Origin: Gammaproteobacteria bacterium
GTDB taxonomy: Bacteria; Pseudomonadota; Gammaproteobacteria; Steroidobacterales; Woeseiaceae
Direction: 5' to 3'
Length of the DNA stretch: 63,891 nucleotides
NCBI GenBank assembly: GCA_009937615.1
Contig: JAACFB010000013.1
Coordinates: forward strand, 1-63,891
The position numbers and the translations under genes are program-made. Positions within the stretch are counted from its first letter, which is position 1. Every line of letters begins with the position of its first letter. The notes beneath the pieces were generated by a model that was not told where the DNA came from, searched no databases, and worked only from the letters and a program-made list of their open reading frames with translations. Below, piece after piece: positions 8,780-17,618 of this stretch.

Positions 8780-10309
8780 ATGCGCATCAGTGTAATGTTT
8801 CTTGCGCTGATGCTCACCAGCATTGGCAGCATTGCATCTGCCGACGAGTCGCCGCCAGGCAGTCGGCCCGACATTATTCGCATTGCCTCGGGCAGCCGCA
8901 CGCTGACCCTGGATCCCACGCGATCATGGAACAGCGGGGACATAGAGACTTTCGGCCAGCTATACAGCCGGCTGTTTCGCCGCGACCAGGCGGGCAACTT
9001 GCAGCCGGGGCTTGCCGAACGGTGGGAAATGTCGGCGGATGCGAGGACCTATACGTTCCACCTGCGCGACGCCCGGTTCTCGGACGGCACGCCGATCACC
9101 GCAGATGACGTGCGGTTCACCCTGCTGCGCATGCGTGACGATCCCGAGGCGCTTTACTCGGAGCCTGTAAGCGGGGTCGTCGACGTTGTCGCAGTCGATC
9201 AGCGTACGGTTCGTGTCATGCTCGCGGAACCCAATGTTCCATTCCTCGACACGCTGGAAGTGTGTTTCCTCGGCATCACCTCGCGCGCTGATGTTGAAAA
9301 CAGAGGGCCTGGAAAAGCTTTCACCGAACATCCCGTCACGTCAGGGCCTTACCGGGTGCGGGAATGGAAACCGGGCGACCGGCTCGTGCTTGAGGCCAAT
9401 CCGTATTACTGGCGCGAAGGATTTCCGCGGAACGGCGGCGCCGAGCTGATCGAGGTCATCGATGCCAACACGCGTATCGCGATGCTGCTGGCCGGCGAAG
9501 TTGACGCGATTCGACAACTGGGCTGGTCCAGGGCGGAGTCGTTCAGGGCACAGGGTAAGGTTTCGGTTCCGCTCGAGCCTGCGAACCTGATATGGCTGAT
9601 ACTGCTGAATCATGCGCAGCCGCCCTTTGACGATCTGCGTGTGCGCCAGGCCGCTGCGCTGGCCCTTGATCGCCAAGCGATGGCGAGAGTCGTGCTGCGG
9701 AATCTCGGTCGGGTCGCGAATACGACGATGCCGGCCTCCCTGGACCACCATCTCGCGGATTTCCCCGGTTGGCCGTACGACCTCGAGCGCGCCAGGCAGT
9801 TGATGGCGGAAGCAGGCGCAGCCGGTCATGAAGTTGTTATCAACATCGCGGCCCCTAGCCCGCAAATGGAGCTGATCGGCCTGATCCTGCAGGCGCAATG
9901 GGCGGACATCGGCCTTAAAACCCGCATCGTGAAGATGGACCAGGGCCAGGAAGTGCAGCGCCTGATGGACGGTGACTACAACGCCTCGATCAACTGGTGG
10001 TACAACGAAAACCCGGATCCCGACCTGGCACTGAGGTGGGCGGTGTGCGGCAGCTGCGGCAACCGCGCGTACTACACGAATTATTCGAATAAGGAAGTCG
10101 ACCGCCTGATCGCCGAGGCGGCTCGTGAGCCCGATCCTGCCCTGCGCCGCGTGCTTTACCAACGCGTGCAAAGGATATCGACCGAGGAGGTCGCGCAGAT
10201 CCCGCTCTTTTATCCTCCCTGGGTCAACGCCTACAGTCATGCGATCGAAGGCCTCGGCATGACGCCCGCGCTGCAGTGGACGCTCGAGAACGCGCGGCAC
10301 CTGCGATGA
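8780..10309 (+). CDS. ABC transporter substrate-binding protein, family 5 (peptide/nickel type)
   Basis: The 509-residue protein has a Sec signal peptide (residues 1-21, ending SIASA) and the full-length SBP_bac_5 fold. Recognisable signatures are the early ETFGQLYSRLFRRD region, GLAERWEMSADARTYTFHLR, and VTSGPYRVREWKPGDRLVLE. It should capture oligopeptides or similar ligands in the periplasm and hand them to the two permeases encoded directly downstream. The permease gene follows after 28 bases, so this is the first gene of a four-gene operon. Ligand identity cannot be read; the divergent amidase hints at an amide-bearing substrate. Confidence 0.93.
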   Translation: MRISVMFLALMLTSIGSIASADESPPGSRPDIIRIASGSRTLTLDPTRSWNSGDIETFGQLYSRLFRRDQAGNLQPGLAERWEMSADARTYTFHLRDARFSDGTPITADDVRFTLLRMRDDPEALYSEPVSGVVDVVAVDQRTVRVMLAEPNVPFLDTLEVCFLGITSRADVENRGPGKAFTEHPVTSGPYRVREWKPGDRLVLEANPYYWREGFPRNGGAELIEVIDANTRIAMLLAGEVDAIRQLGWSRAESFRAQGKVSVPLEPANLIWLILLNHAQPPFDDLRVRQAAALALDRQAMARVVLRNLGRVANTTMPASLDHHLADFPGWPYDLERARQLMAEAGAAGHEVVINIAAPSPQMELIGLILQAQWADIGLKTRIVKMDQGQEVQRLMDGDYNASINWWYNENPDPDLALRWAVCGSCGNRAYYTNYSNKEVDRLIAEAAREPDPALRRVLYQRVQRISTEEVAQIPLFYPPWVNAYSHAIEGLGMTPALQWTLENARHLR

Positions 10310-10337
10310 ACGGCAAGGGCGGCCGCGGAGCAAGACG

Positions 10338-11276
10338 TTGACCAGGGCCTACTGGCTCCTGCAGCGGCTCACGCAGCTGCTGCCGGTTTTGCTCGGCATC
10401 AGCGTGATCTGTTTTGCACTGCTGCAGATGATTCCGGGCGACCCGGCGCGCATCATCCTGGGCTCGAGAGCCAGTCCCGAGGCCGTGGCCGCGATGCGCG
10501 ACCGCCTGGGCCTTGACCAGCCTGCGCTGCAGCAGTACCTGACGTACATGAGCAAGGTGATTCGCGGCGACTTCGGCGAATCCATCAGTTACAAAGTTCC
10601 CGTCAGCAAGCTGATCCTGGAGCACGCGCCCGTAACGGGCTTTCTTGCGGTTTACGTCATTGCGCTTGCCGTGCCGATCGCGTTGATCCTCGGCATGCTC
10701 GCAGCCCGCTATCGAGGGACCTGGGTTGATCACCTGATTCGCATGCTATCCGTGCTGGGCATGACCATGCCGGTCTTCTGGCTGGCTATTCTGATGCTGC
10801 GTCTGTTCAGCATCGACCTCGGCTGGTTTCCCGTCAGCGGCTATGGGCAGGGCTTTCTTGGCCACCTGCATCACCTGTTCCTGCCCGCGGTCAGCATTTC
10901 GATCTGGATGATTCCGGTACTCGTGCGCAATCTGCGCGCGTCCATTGTGCAGCAATCGGTCGCCGACTACGTGCTGGCCGGTCGAGCCAAGGGCCTGACG
11001 GAAAGGCACATCTTCACGCACCACATTCTCAAGAATGCGTCATTGCCAACGCTCAATCTGTTCGGCGTACTGGTGGCCTACCTGATCGGCGGCACGGTCA
11101 TTGTCGAGCTGGTATACGCACTGCCGGGGCTCGGACTTCTCATGTTCAACGCCATACTGGGACGCGATTACCCGATCATCCAGGGGCTGACCCTGTTTTA
11201 TGCGCTGGCCACGGTCGTCATTACGCTGGTAACGGACATCCTGTCCGGCCTGATTGACCCGAGGGTCAAGGCGTGA
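10338..11276 (+). CDS. ABC transporter permease, DppB type
   Basis: The 312-residue inner-membrane permease has about six transmembrane helices and the family start RLTQLLPVLLGISVICFALLQ followed by IPGDPAR, typical of DppB/OppB/GsiC proteins. The cytoplasmic EAA-like loop is seen in the DYVLAGRAKGLTERHIFTHH region. The start is a TTG at 10338 with GGAG nine bases upstream. Its stop overlaps the GTG start of the next permease by four bases (GTGA), indicating translational coupling. Confidence 0.92.
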   Translation: MTRAYWLLQRLTQLLPVLLGISVICFALLQMIPGDPARIILGSRASPEAVAAMRDRLGLDQPALQQYLTYMSKVIRGDFGESISYKVPVSKLILEHAPVTGFLAVYVIALAVPIALILGMLAARYRGTWVDHLIRMLSVLGMTMPVFWLAILMLRLFSIDLGWFPVSGYGQGFLGHLHHLFLPAVSISIWMIPVLVRNLRASIVQQSVADYVLAGRAKGLTERHIFTHHILKNASLPTLNLFGVLVAYLIGGTVIVELVYALPGLGLLMFNAILGRDYPIIQGLTLFYALATVVITLVTDILSGLIDPRVKA

Positions 11277-12124
11277 GCGAGCAGGTTATTGAGATGACTT
11301 CGCGGCCAGGTGTCCAGGCCGACGAGCTGCCGCTGAATCTCAAGATTGGCATGGCCGTCGTCATTGCCTGGGTGTTGCTGGCGGTCCTGGCTCCATGGGT
11401 TACGCCGGCAGATCCCAATGCGCTGGATCTCGACAATGTTTTGCAGCCGCCGGGGGCCGCCGGCCTGATGGGCACCGACCAGGTGGGGCGGGATGTGTTC
11501 ACCCGCGTCGTTTTTGCGGCCCGAATCGATCTGTGGATCGGCTTTGCGGGCGTCGTGCTGCCGCTCCTTATCGGCGTCACAGCCGGGTTGTTTTCGGGTT
11601 ATTTCGGCGGCGCAGCAGATGCCCTGCTCATGCGGGTTGTGGACATCACGCTGGCATTTCCGTTCTTTGTCCTGGTGCTCGCGATCGTTGCCGCGCTGGG
11701 GCCGGGCGTCGGCAACCTGATCATTGCGCTGGCGCTGGTCGGCTGGGTGTCCTATGCGCGGCTGGTTCGGGCCGAGGTCATGGTGATCAGGAATGCGGAA
11801 TACATCCAGGCTGTCAGAACGCTTGGCTTCAATCGGTTCTACATCCTGTTCCGGCATGTGATGCCCAATGCAATGGCGCCCGTGATCGTTTATGCAATGA
11901 CCGATATGTTGCTGGTCATTCTGGCCGGGGCCGGACTCGGGTTCATCGGCCTGGGCGTACAGCCGCCCACGGCCGAATGGGGAGCCATGATCGCGGATGG
12001 GCAGCCCTACATCGAGGAGGCCTGGTGGATAAGCCTGTTCCCGGGCCTCGCGGCGATCAGCTTCGGTATCGGCCTGTCGCTGATCGGGGACGGGCTGGCG
12101 CGCATGCTCCGGGTCTCGAATTGA
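11273..12124 (+). CDS. ABC transporter permease, DppC type
   Basis: The 283-residue permease has the DppC/OppC layout: a short N-terminus, a first helix near residues 24-44, the sequence GTDQVGRDVFTRVVFAAR, and an EAA-type loop near RTLGFNRFYILFRHV. It forms the translocation heterodimer with the preceding permease. The GTG start at 11273 overlaps the preceding stop, and its own TGA overlaps the next ATG by one base (TGATG). The tight packing shows one polycistronic unit. Confidence 0.92.
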   Translation: MSEQVIEMTSRPGVQADELPLNLKIGMAVVIAWVLLAVLAPWVTPADPNALDLDNVLQPPGAAGLMGTDQVGRDVFTRVVFAARIDLWIGFAGVVLPLLIGVTAGLFSGYFGGAADALLMRVVDITLAFPFFVLVLAIVAALGPGVGNLIIALALVGWVSYARLVRAEVMVIRNAEYIQAVRTLGFNRFYILFRHVMPNAMAPVIVYAMTDMLLVILAGAGLGFIGLGVQPPTAEWGAMIADGQPYIEEAWWISLFPGLAAISFGIGLSLIGDGLARMLRVSN

Positions 12125-13749
12125 TGGCCGTCGCGATCGGCAGCGGCGATGCGCTGTTACGCGTTCGAGATCTCGGTGTCGCCTTCGCCGGGCAGGGCGC
12201 GCCGGTGACCGCAGTCAACAACGCGTCATTCGAGCTGCACGCGGGTGAAGTACTCGGCATCGTCGGGGAGAGCGGCTCCGGCAAGTCCGTTACGCTGCGC
12301 GCCATCATGGGCCTGTTGCCCGCGACGGCATCGATCACCGGCAGCGTCCGCTTCGACGGGCAGGAGATACTCGGGATGGACCCAGAGAGCCTTCGGCAAA
12401 TGCGCGGCCGGTCCCTGTCGATGATATTCCAGAACCCGAGCTCACACCTCGATCCGCTGATGACCATTGGTCGGCAGGTTGCCGAACCCCTGCTGCAGCA
12501 CGAAAAAATGCGTCCGGCAAAGGCGCGCGAGTCGGCGATCAAGATCCTTGGCGAAGTCAGGATCGATCGTCCCGAACAGAGAGCCGCCAACTACCCGCAC
12601 CAGCTGTCCGGGGGCATGAAACAGCGTGCCATGATCGCCTCTGCTATCGCCTGCCGGCCGCGTTTGCTGCTGGCTGACGAGCCGACGACGGCGCTGGACG
12701 TGACCGTGCAGGCGCATATCCTGGCGTTGCTCGCAGACCTGAACAGGTCCCGCGGGCTCTCGATGGTGCTCGTTTCGCATGACCTGGCGGTTATCGCTCA
12801 GGTCTGTGATCGCGTCGTCGTGATGAAAGACGGCGAGGTCGTCGAGCAGGGCGCGGCCGGCAAACTGGTTACCACGCCGCAGCACCCGTATACACAACGC
12901 CTCATCGAATCCCAGCCCGGGCGTTTGGCGGCCGTCGCGGCCGCCCCGACGGTCGCAATAACCGACTCTCCGCTGCTCGAGATCCGGAACCTGGGCGTGC
13001 AGTTCCGGCTGCCGCGCACGGGTCTCCTGCGGCCCAAAGCGCTGCTAAAAGCCGTGGACGATGTTTCGATCGGCCTGCAGCGGGGCGAGACACTTGGCAT
13101 TGTCGGCGAGAGCGGCTCGGGAAAGAGCACCGTCGCACGGGCCATCATGGGCCTCGAAACACCGGCGCAAGGTGATGTGCTGCTGGATGGCCGTTCGATA
13201 CGGGCCGGGCGGCTTGCCGGACAGCCCGATTTTCGGCGCCGGATTCAAATGGCCTTTCAGAATCCGTTCGACTCGTTGAACCCTCGCTTCACGGTTCGGC
13301 AGACAATCGTCGAGCCCTTGCGAAAACACCGGCTGGTGCCCGCCGATCGTTTCGATGCGCGCGTCGCCGAGCTGATGGCGCTCGTGGAGCTGGACCCTCG
13401 TCTGGCCGATCGCAAGCCTGGTCAGCTGTCGGGCGGACAGTGTCAGCGTGTCGGTATTGCCCGAGCCCTGGCCATGGAGCCCGAGATCCTGATCGCCGAC
13501 GAGATAACCTCGGCGCTGGACGTGACGATCCAGGCGCAGATCATCGAGCTGCTGAACCGGTTGCGGAGCCAGACCGGCCTGTCCATCATCTTCATATCGC
13601 ACGACCTCGCGCTGGTACGTTCATTCTGCCATCGGGTCGCGGTATTCGAGGCGGGCCGGGTCGTCGAAGCCGGCAACGTGGAAAAAGTGCTCAGCGAGCC
13701 GCAGCATCCTTACACGCAAACGCTGATTGCTTCGGTGCCGGAGCTGTAA
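12124..13749 (+). CDS. Fused double ATP-binding protein (DppD-DppF type) of the ABC importer
   Basis: The 541-residue protein carries two complete nucleotide-binding domains in tandem. The first has Walker A GESGSGKS at about 48-55 and signature LSGGM. The second has Walker A at about 328 and signature LSGGQ. Both have Walker B followed by ALDVT(V/I)QA, typical of peptide importers, and the first domain ends with the HPYTQRLIESQPGR-type tail. One chain therefore does the job usually shared by DppD and DppF. An open frame extends upstream to 11395, but that part overlaps the permease gene and has no family character, so I use the ATG at 12124. Confidence 0.93.
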   Translation: MAVAIGSGDALLRVRDLGVAFAGQGAPVTAVNNASFELHAGEVLGIVGESGSGKSVTLRAIMGLLPATASITGSVRFDGQEILGMDPESLRQMRGRSLSMIFQNPSSHLDPLMTIGRQVAEPLLQHEKMRPAKARESAIKILGEVRIDRPEQRAANYPHQLSGGMKQRAMIASAIACRPRLLLADEPTTALDVTVQAHILALLADLNRSRGLSMVLVSHDLAVIAQVCDRVVVMKDGEVVEQGAAGKLVTTPQHPYTQRLIESQPGRLAAVAAAPTVAITDSPLLEIRNLGVQFRLPRTGLLRPKALLKAVDDVSIGLQRGETLGIVGESGSGKSTVARAIMGLETPAQGDVLLDGRSIRAGRLAGQPDFRRRIQMAFQNPFDSLNPRFTVRQTIVEPLRKHRLVPADRFDARVAELMALVELDPRLADRKPGQLSGGQCQRVGIARALAMEPEILIADEITSALDVTIQAQIIELLNRLRSQTGLSIIFISHDLALVRSFCHRVAVFEAGRVVEAGNVEKVLSEPQHPYTQTLIASVPEL

Positions 13750-13805
13750 CGGCCAACGCCCGAGCCGCAGACGCCTGCCCTTGCCGGCGGGCCGTCGTCG
13801 TGCCG

Positions 13806-14453
13806 CTAGCCGGTGTCGCTCCCGGCGTCATCGAGGAACTCGACCCTGCCGGTATCGAGCGAGTACTCGGCGCCGATGATACGCAGGCGATTCTCACTGA
13901 TGAACTCCTGGAGGATTTCCGAATCGCGGCGCAAATGCCTGACGGATGCATGGATGTTGGCGCGAACGGCGCGTTCGACGAGCGCGTCCTGGTGCTCGTG
14001 AGTCCCTGACCGGATGCACTGCTCAACCGATGGCCGGATGAGGTTAACGATGGAGCGAAGGTTGCGCGATCGGGTATCGGTGGGCGCTTGCAGCTGCTCG
14101 ACGGTGGTAAGCACTGCGCCGCAATTCGAATGCCCGAGAACGACGACGAGCTGCGTCGCGAAACTCGTAACAGCGAACTCAACACTGCCGATCTGTGAAG
14201 GTGCGACGATGTTTCCAGCGACACGAATGACAAACAGGTCGCCCAATCCCTGGTCGAACACGATCTCGGCCGGAACGCGGGAGTCCGAGCAGCCCAGGAC
14301 TATCGCAAACGGTTCCTGGCCATCGGCCAGCTCGGCCGGAGCTGCACCGATCGACCGGCCCGCCCCAATGCCCGCAGCGAACCGCTGGTTGCCTGCCCGC
14401 AATCGGTCAAGTGCCTCCTGTGCCGAAACCATTCGTCGCCCACCAGTCATCAA
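13806..14453 (-). CDS. Beta-class carbonic anhydrase
   Basis: The 215-residue enzyme interconverts CO2 and bicarbonate. The zinc site is complete: Cys55 and the Asp57/Arg59 dyad in GCSDSRV, then His108 and Cys111 in GHSNCGAV. The sequences RVAGNIV and IGSVEFAV between them are typical. No signal peptide is seen, so it is cytoplasmic. Start could be ATG 14453 or the internal ATG seven codons on. A CTTGCA...TGCAAG dyad (14477-14493) lies just upstream and may be regulatory. The gene converges with the ABC operon. Confidence 0.93.
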   Translation of the reverse strand: MMTGGRRMVSAQEALDRLRAGNQRFAAGIGAGRSIGAAPAELADGQEPFAIVLGCSDSRVPAEIVFDQGLGDLFVIRVAGNIVAPSQIGSVEFAVTSFATQLVVVLGHSNCGAVLTTVEQLQAPTDTRSRNLRSIVNLIRPSVEQCIRSGTHEHQDALVERAVRANIHASVRHLRRDSEILQEFISENRLRIIGAEYSLDTGRVEFLDDAGSDTG

Positions 14454-14576
14454 TTCGCGAAGGAGCGTAGTTTACGCTTGCAGCGCTTGCAAGAATGCCT
14501 GCGCGCTGCACTCGGGATAGTGCGCCGATCCGTGCGATTGCGCCCCAAGTGCTGTCGCTGTCTCGATCCGGCCGCG

Positions 14577-16703
14577 CTAACGCTCGGGCCAGCCGGAACG
14601 CAAGTGCAGGTCGCGTTGTGGAAACGGAATTTCGATCCCGTACTCCGACAGCTTGTCCTCCAGCGCCCAGAGATAGGCGGCCCGGGTTCGGGTGGGGCGC
14701 CGCGCACCCTGGCGATTGACCCAGACCAGCAGCAGGAAATTCAGGCTGTTGTCGCCAAATTCGACCAGCCAGACGTCGGGCTCGCGGCCTTTCATGTTGG
14801 TCAGGGTATACGGAACGTCGGTTACCGCTTCCAGCGCCGCTTTTTTAACCAGCTCCTTATCGCTGCCGTAGGCTACGCCGAACGGTATGCGGACTCGCAG
14901 CGTACGTTCGCCAAGCGTCCAGTTCGTCAAACGGGCTGTTACGAACTCCGAATTCGGCACGACAATATCGATATTGTCGTTCGTGTTAATGAGCGTGCTG
15001 CGAACGTTGATAGCCTTGACGGTACCCGTAAGCCCCGTATCGAGTTCGATGTAGTCACCGACGCGCAGCGAGTGTTCAAACAGGATGATCAAACCGGAGA
15101 CGAAATTGTTCACAATCGACTGCAGGCCGAAACCGATGCCGACACTGAGCGCGCCTGCGACCAGCGCGAGATTACCGAAGTCCAGTCCGACCGATGACAG
15201 CGCGATGACCACGGCGAGAATGATGATCGTGTAGTGGGTCAAGCGGCCCACCGTGTACAGTGACGCCTGCGTTCCGCTTGACTCGGTGGCACGGACGCGA
15301 CGGATTGCATGCTGCACGCCCCGCGACAGGAGCAGCGCCACCGCCAGAATGACCAGGATGCGCAGAATGTCGCCGCCTGTTACGGGCGTCTCGCCTATCG
15401 AGAACAGCGTCAGGTCCGTCAGGTCCGACGCGCGGATATAGGCAGTCTTCAGGGAGCGGCTTATGGCCGCCAGCCAGGATTTGAGCGCACCGGCGTATTC
15501 TGCGGCGGCGTTGTCCACGACCAGCATCAACAATTCCAGGTCGGCTACCTCGGTATCAAGCTCGCCGACCTGGGCAAGCGTCTCCTGCGCGGTGCCGAGC
15601 CGCTGATCCAGCAGTCGCCGTGATTCCCGATCGAGACCATCCCGGTTCGCGCTTTGCACGGCGAGCAGCTCGTCCTCCGTATCGCGCTTCCACACGGGAG
15701 CACGCTGACCTAATTCGCGCACGAATTCCGACCATGCCAGCGCCTGGTCGGCAAGCGCATCGGCTTCCGCGCCTTTGTTCAGCGTGAGTTCGGTCCACCA
15801 GCGTTGCGCCTGGGCGTGGGCCAGTGCCACTTCGTCCAGGGCGAGCCTGATTTCGGCGCTCAGCAGGCGCTGCTGCTGCAGTCGCTGCTGCGAACGGCCC
15901 TGGGCTGTTTCCAGGTTGAGCCCGCTGGCCGCAATCTGGGCTGCGCGCAGCTCTTCCCGTGCGCTTTCTACCCTGCGCTGCGCGTCATCGACTCGTTTGA
16001 CGAGCTCATCCAGCGCCGCCTCATCAGCCGTGGTCGCGAGCCGGTCGCTGGCCAACTCCACGCGTGCGACAGTCGCTTCCGCATAGGCCGTGGCGCGATC
16101 AAAACTGTTCGTCAAAAGCTCGAGCCGTCGCTCCGATATTGCCTGCGCCGAGCGGGCCCGCAGCAGTCGCAATGCGGCCAGCCAGCTCTCGTCGCCCGCG
16201 GCCGCATCCAGGTAGTCTTTGAATGCGGCGTCACGGCGCCTGTTGGTGCCGGCGAGAATGCGCTCTTCACGCTCTACCTCGAGCCGTTCCTGTGCCGCGC
16301 TGCCGCGGGCCTCACGGGCAGTGGCCGCGAGACCGAGCAGATCTTCGATGGAATAGCTCGCGGCCGCTGGCGGCAGTTCCTGCGGCGTCAATTCGGGCTC
16401 GTCCCGCAGCGCCAGCAACGCGTTCAAGTTGTCGCCCACCGCGTCCAGTATCGACTGGGCTATCCCCTGGTTCTGCGGTGCGAGGTCGGCAATCTGCACG
16501 CCCGCCGCCTCGAGAAACGCGTTGACGCGCGGCTCGACCTCGGTGTAGTTCCCCTCGAAGTACGCCCACCAGTTGGTCTGCAGGGAACCCAGGTTTGGAG
16601 CGGTCGGCTCGGGGCTGACCTCGGTTTCCTGCGCGCGGCCGTTGACCGCAGCGATCGCGCAGAGCAGCAGCACGGCGATGCGTGTCGAGGTTGCAGGCAT
16701 CAT
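14577..16703 (-). CDS. Large MscS-family mechanosensitive channel with periplasmic coiled-coil domain
   Basis: The 708-residue protein starts with a signal peptide (about residues 1-24). A long Ala/Glu/Arg-rich, probably coiled-coil periplasmic region follows to about 400, then several membrane helices and a C-terminal MscS core. The pore helix region FGNLALVAGALSVGIGFGLQ and the beta-domain sequence VGDYIELD with VVPNSEFV are diagnostic. The layout is that of KefA/MscK-like or YbdG-type large channels that release solutes during hypo-osmotic shock. It sits upstream of the carbonic anhydrase gene on the same strand, with 123 bases between them. Confidence 0.88.
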   Translation of the reverse strand: MMPATSTRIAVLLLCAIAAVNGRAQETEVSPEPTAPNLGSLQTNWWAYFEGNYTEVEPRVNAFLEAAGVQIADLAPQNQGIAQSILDAVGDNLNALLALRDEPELTPQELPPAAASYSIEDLLGLAATAREARGSAAQERLEVEREERILAGTNRRRDAAFKDYLDAAAGDESWLAALRLLRARSAQAISERRLELLTNSFDRATAYAEATVARVELASDRLATTADEAALDELVKRVDDAQRRVESAREELRAAQIAASGLNLETAQGRSQQRLQQQRLLSAEIRLALDEVALAHAQAQRWWTELTLNKGAEADALADQALAWSEFVRELGQRAPVWKRDTEDELLAVQSANRDGLDRESRRLLDQRLGTAQETLAQVGELDTEVADLELLMLVVDNAAAEYAGALKSWLAAISRSLKTAYIRASDLTDLTLFSIGETPVTGGDILRILVILAVALLLSRGVQHAIRRVRATESSGTQASLYTVGRLTHYTIIILAVVIALSSVGLDFGNLALVAGALSVGIGFGLQSIVNNFVSGLIILFEHSLRVGDYIELDTGLTGTVKAINVRSTLINTNDNIDIVVPNSEFVTARLTNWTLGERTLRVRIPFGVAYGSDKELVKKAALEAVTDVPYTLTNMKGREPDVWLVEFGDNSLNFLLLVWVNRQGARRPTRTRAAYLWALEDKLSEYGIEIPFPQRDLHLRSGWPER

Positions 16704-16761
16704 GCGGTCAGTTCCCCGGAATCAGTTGGCTCGTCATCGTATCGGGCGCACGTGGCAATGA

Positions 16762-17460
16762 CTAGGGGAGCGGTAATAGCGGTTCCCTGTCATAGGGCAG
16801 GTGCGCGTCGAAGGTGTGCAAAAGAATAGCGGTCCGCGTGTAGTTGCCCATGAAATGACAGAGATCGACCAGGTCGCGCGTCGTCAGATGCTGCTTGAGC
16901 CTGGCGAAGGTCTCCGAACTGACTTCGTGCTCCTGAAAAACTTCCCGGCCCCACTGAATGATCGTCGCTTCCCGGTCCGGCACGCCGTCGAGAGACCGGC
17001 GATACCGAATGACATCGATGATCTCGGGCTCAAGCCCGGCCTTGAGGGCAACCGGTTCGTGCAGTGTCCATTCAAACGCCTGGTCCATTTCCCGGGAGGC
17101 GACGAGGCGAACAAGCTCCTGCGTTCTCTTGTCAACCAGTGTCTCGCCCAGAGACGGGCTGCCGTTCAGGCTCAGACCTCCGGGGCCCTGCAGGCCGGCC
17201 AATGATGTCGTGTCGGGAGCTATGCGCGCGTCATAAGCCTTTTTCCGCTCGTCGTCGAGATCCTCCCTGTTAACAAGCGGGATCCTGCCCCTCGAGTCCG
17301 GATAGACGTCATCGGGCAGCGATGCGATGAACTCTTCTTCGGTTACGGGCCAGGTCAGATCTTCGTACGCCGGTTTTTCCGGATCGGCTGCCCACCCGGT
17401 TACCGTGGCGGCGACTAAAACGGCAAATGCGGTTTGACTGATCCATGTGGCATTTTTCAT
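16762..17460 (-). CDS. Exported carboxymuconolactone-decarboxylase (CMD) family protein
   Basis: The 232-residue protein has a Sec-type leader (MKNATWISQTAFAVLVAATV, cut near AWAAD) and then an all-helical CMD/AhpD-like domain. The family patterns are the helix QELVRLVASREMDQAFEWTLHEPVALKAGL and the later QWGREVFQEHEVS. The CxxC pair of AhpD peroxidases is absent, so a thiol peroxidase role is unlikely. Close relatives are often annotated only as CMD-domain proteins in catabolic clusters. It is divergent from the CcdA-like gene. Function is unknown. Confidence 0.78.
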   Translation of the reverse strand: MKNATWISQTAFAVLVAATVTGWAADPEKPAYEDLTWPVTEEEFIASLPDDVYPDSRGRIPLVNREDLDDERKKAYDARIAPDTTSLAGLQGPGGLSLNGSPSLGETLVDKRTQELVRLVASREMDQAFEWTLHEPVALKAGLEPEIIDVIRYRRSLDGVPDREATIIQWGREVFQEHEVSSETFARLKQHLTTRDLVDLCHFMGNYTRTAILLHTFDAHLPYDREPLLPLP

Positions 17461-17618
17461 GTGAACACCTCTAACTATTTTCGATCCGATCGCGGATGGC
17501 TGGTTTTCTCGATCTTCCGCAGAGCATCAAACGCTCCCCGGATGTTCAGACCGGTCCTGCAAGAAAAATCGTGGACCGTGTTATAACCGTATCGGCCGCA
17601 ACAAGGGGACGACTCGGA

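Noticed and set aside
11395..12123. N-terminal extension of the double ATPase gene
   Set aside because: The extra 243 codons overlap the DppC-type permease in another frame and show no domain; the ATG at 12124 with TGATG coupling is much better.
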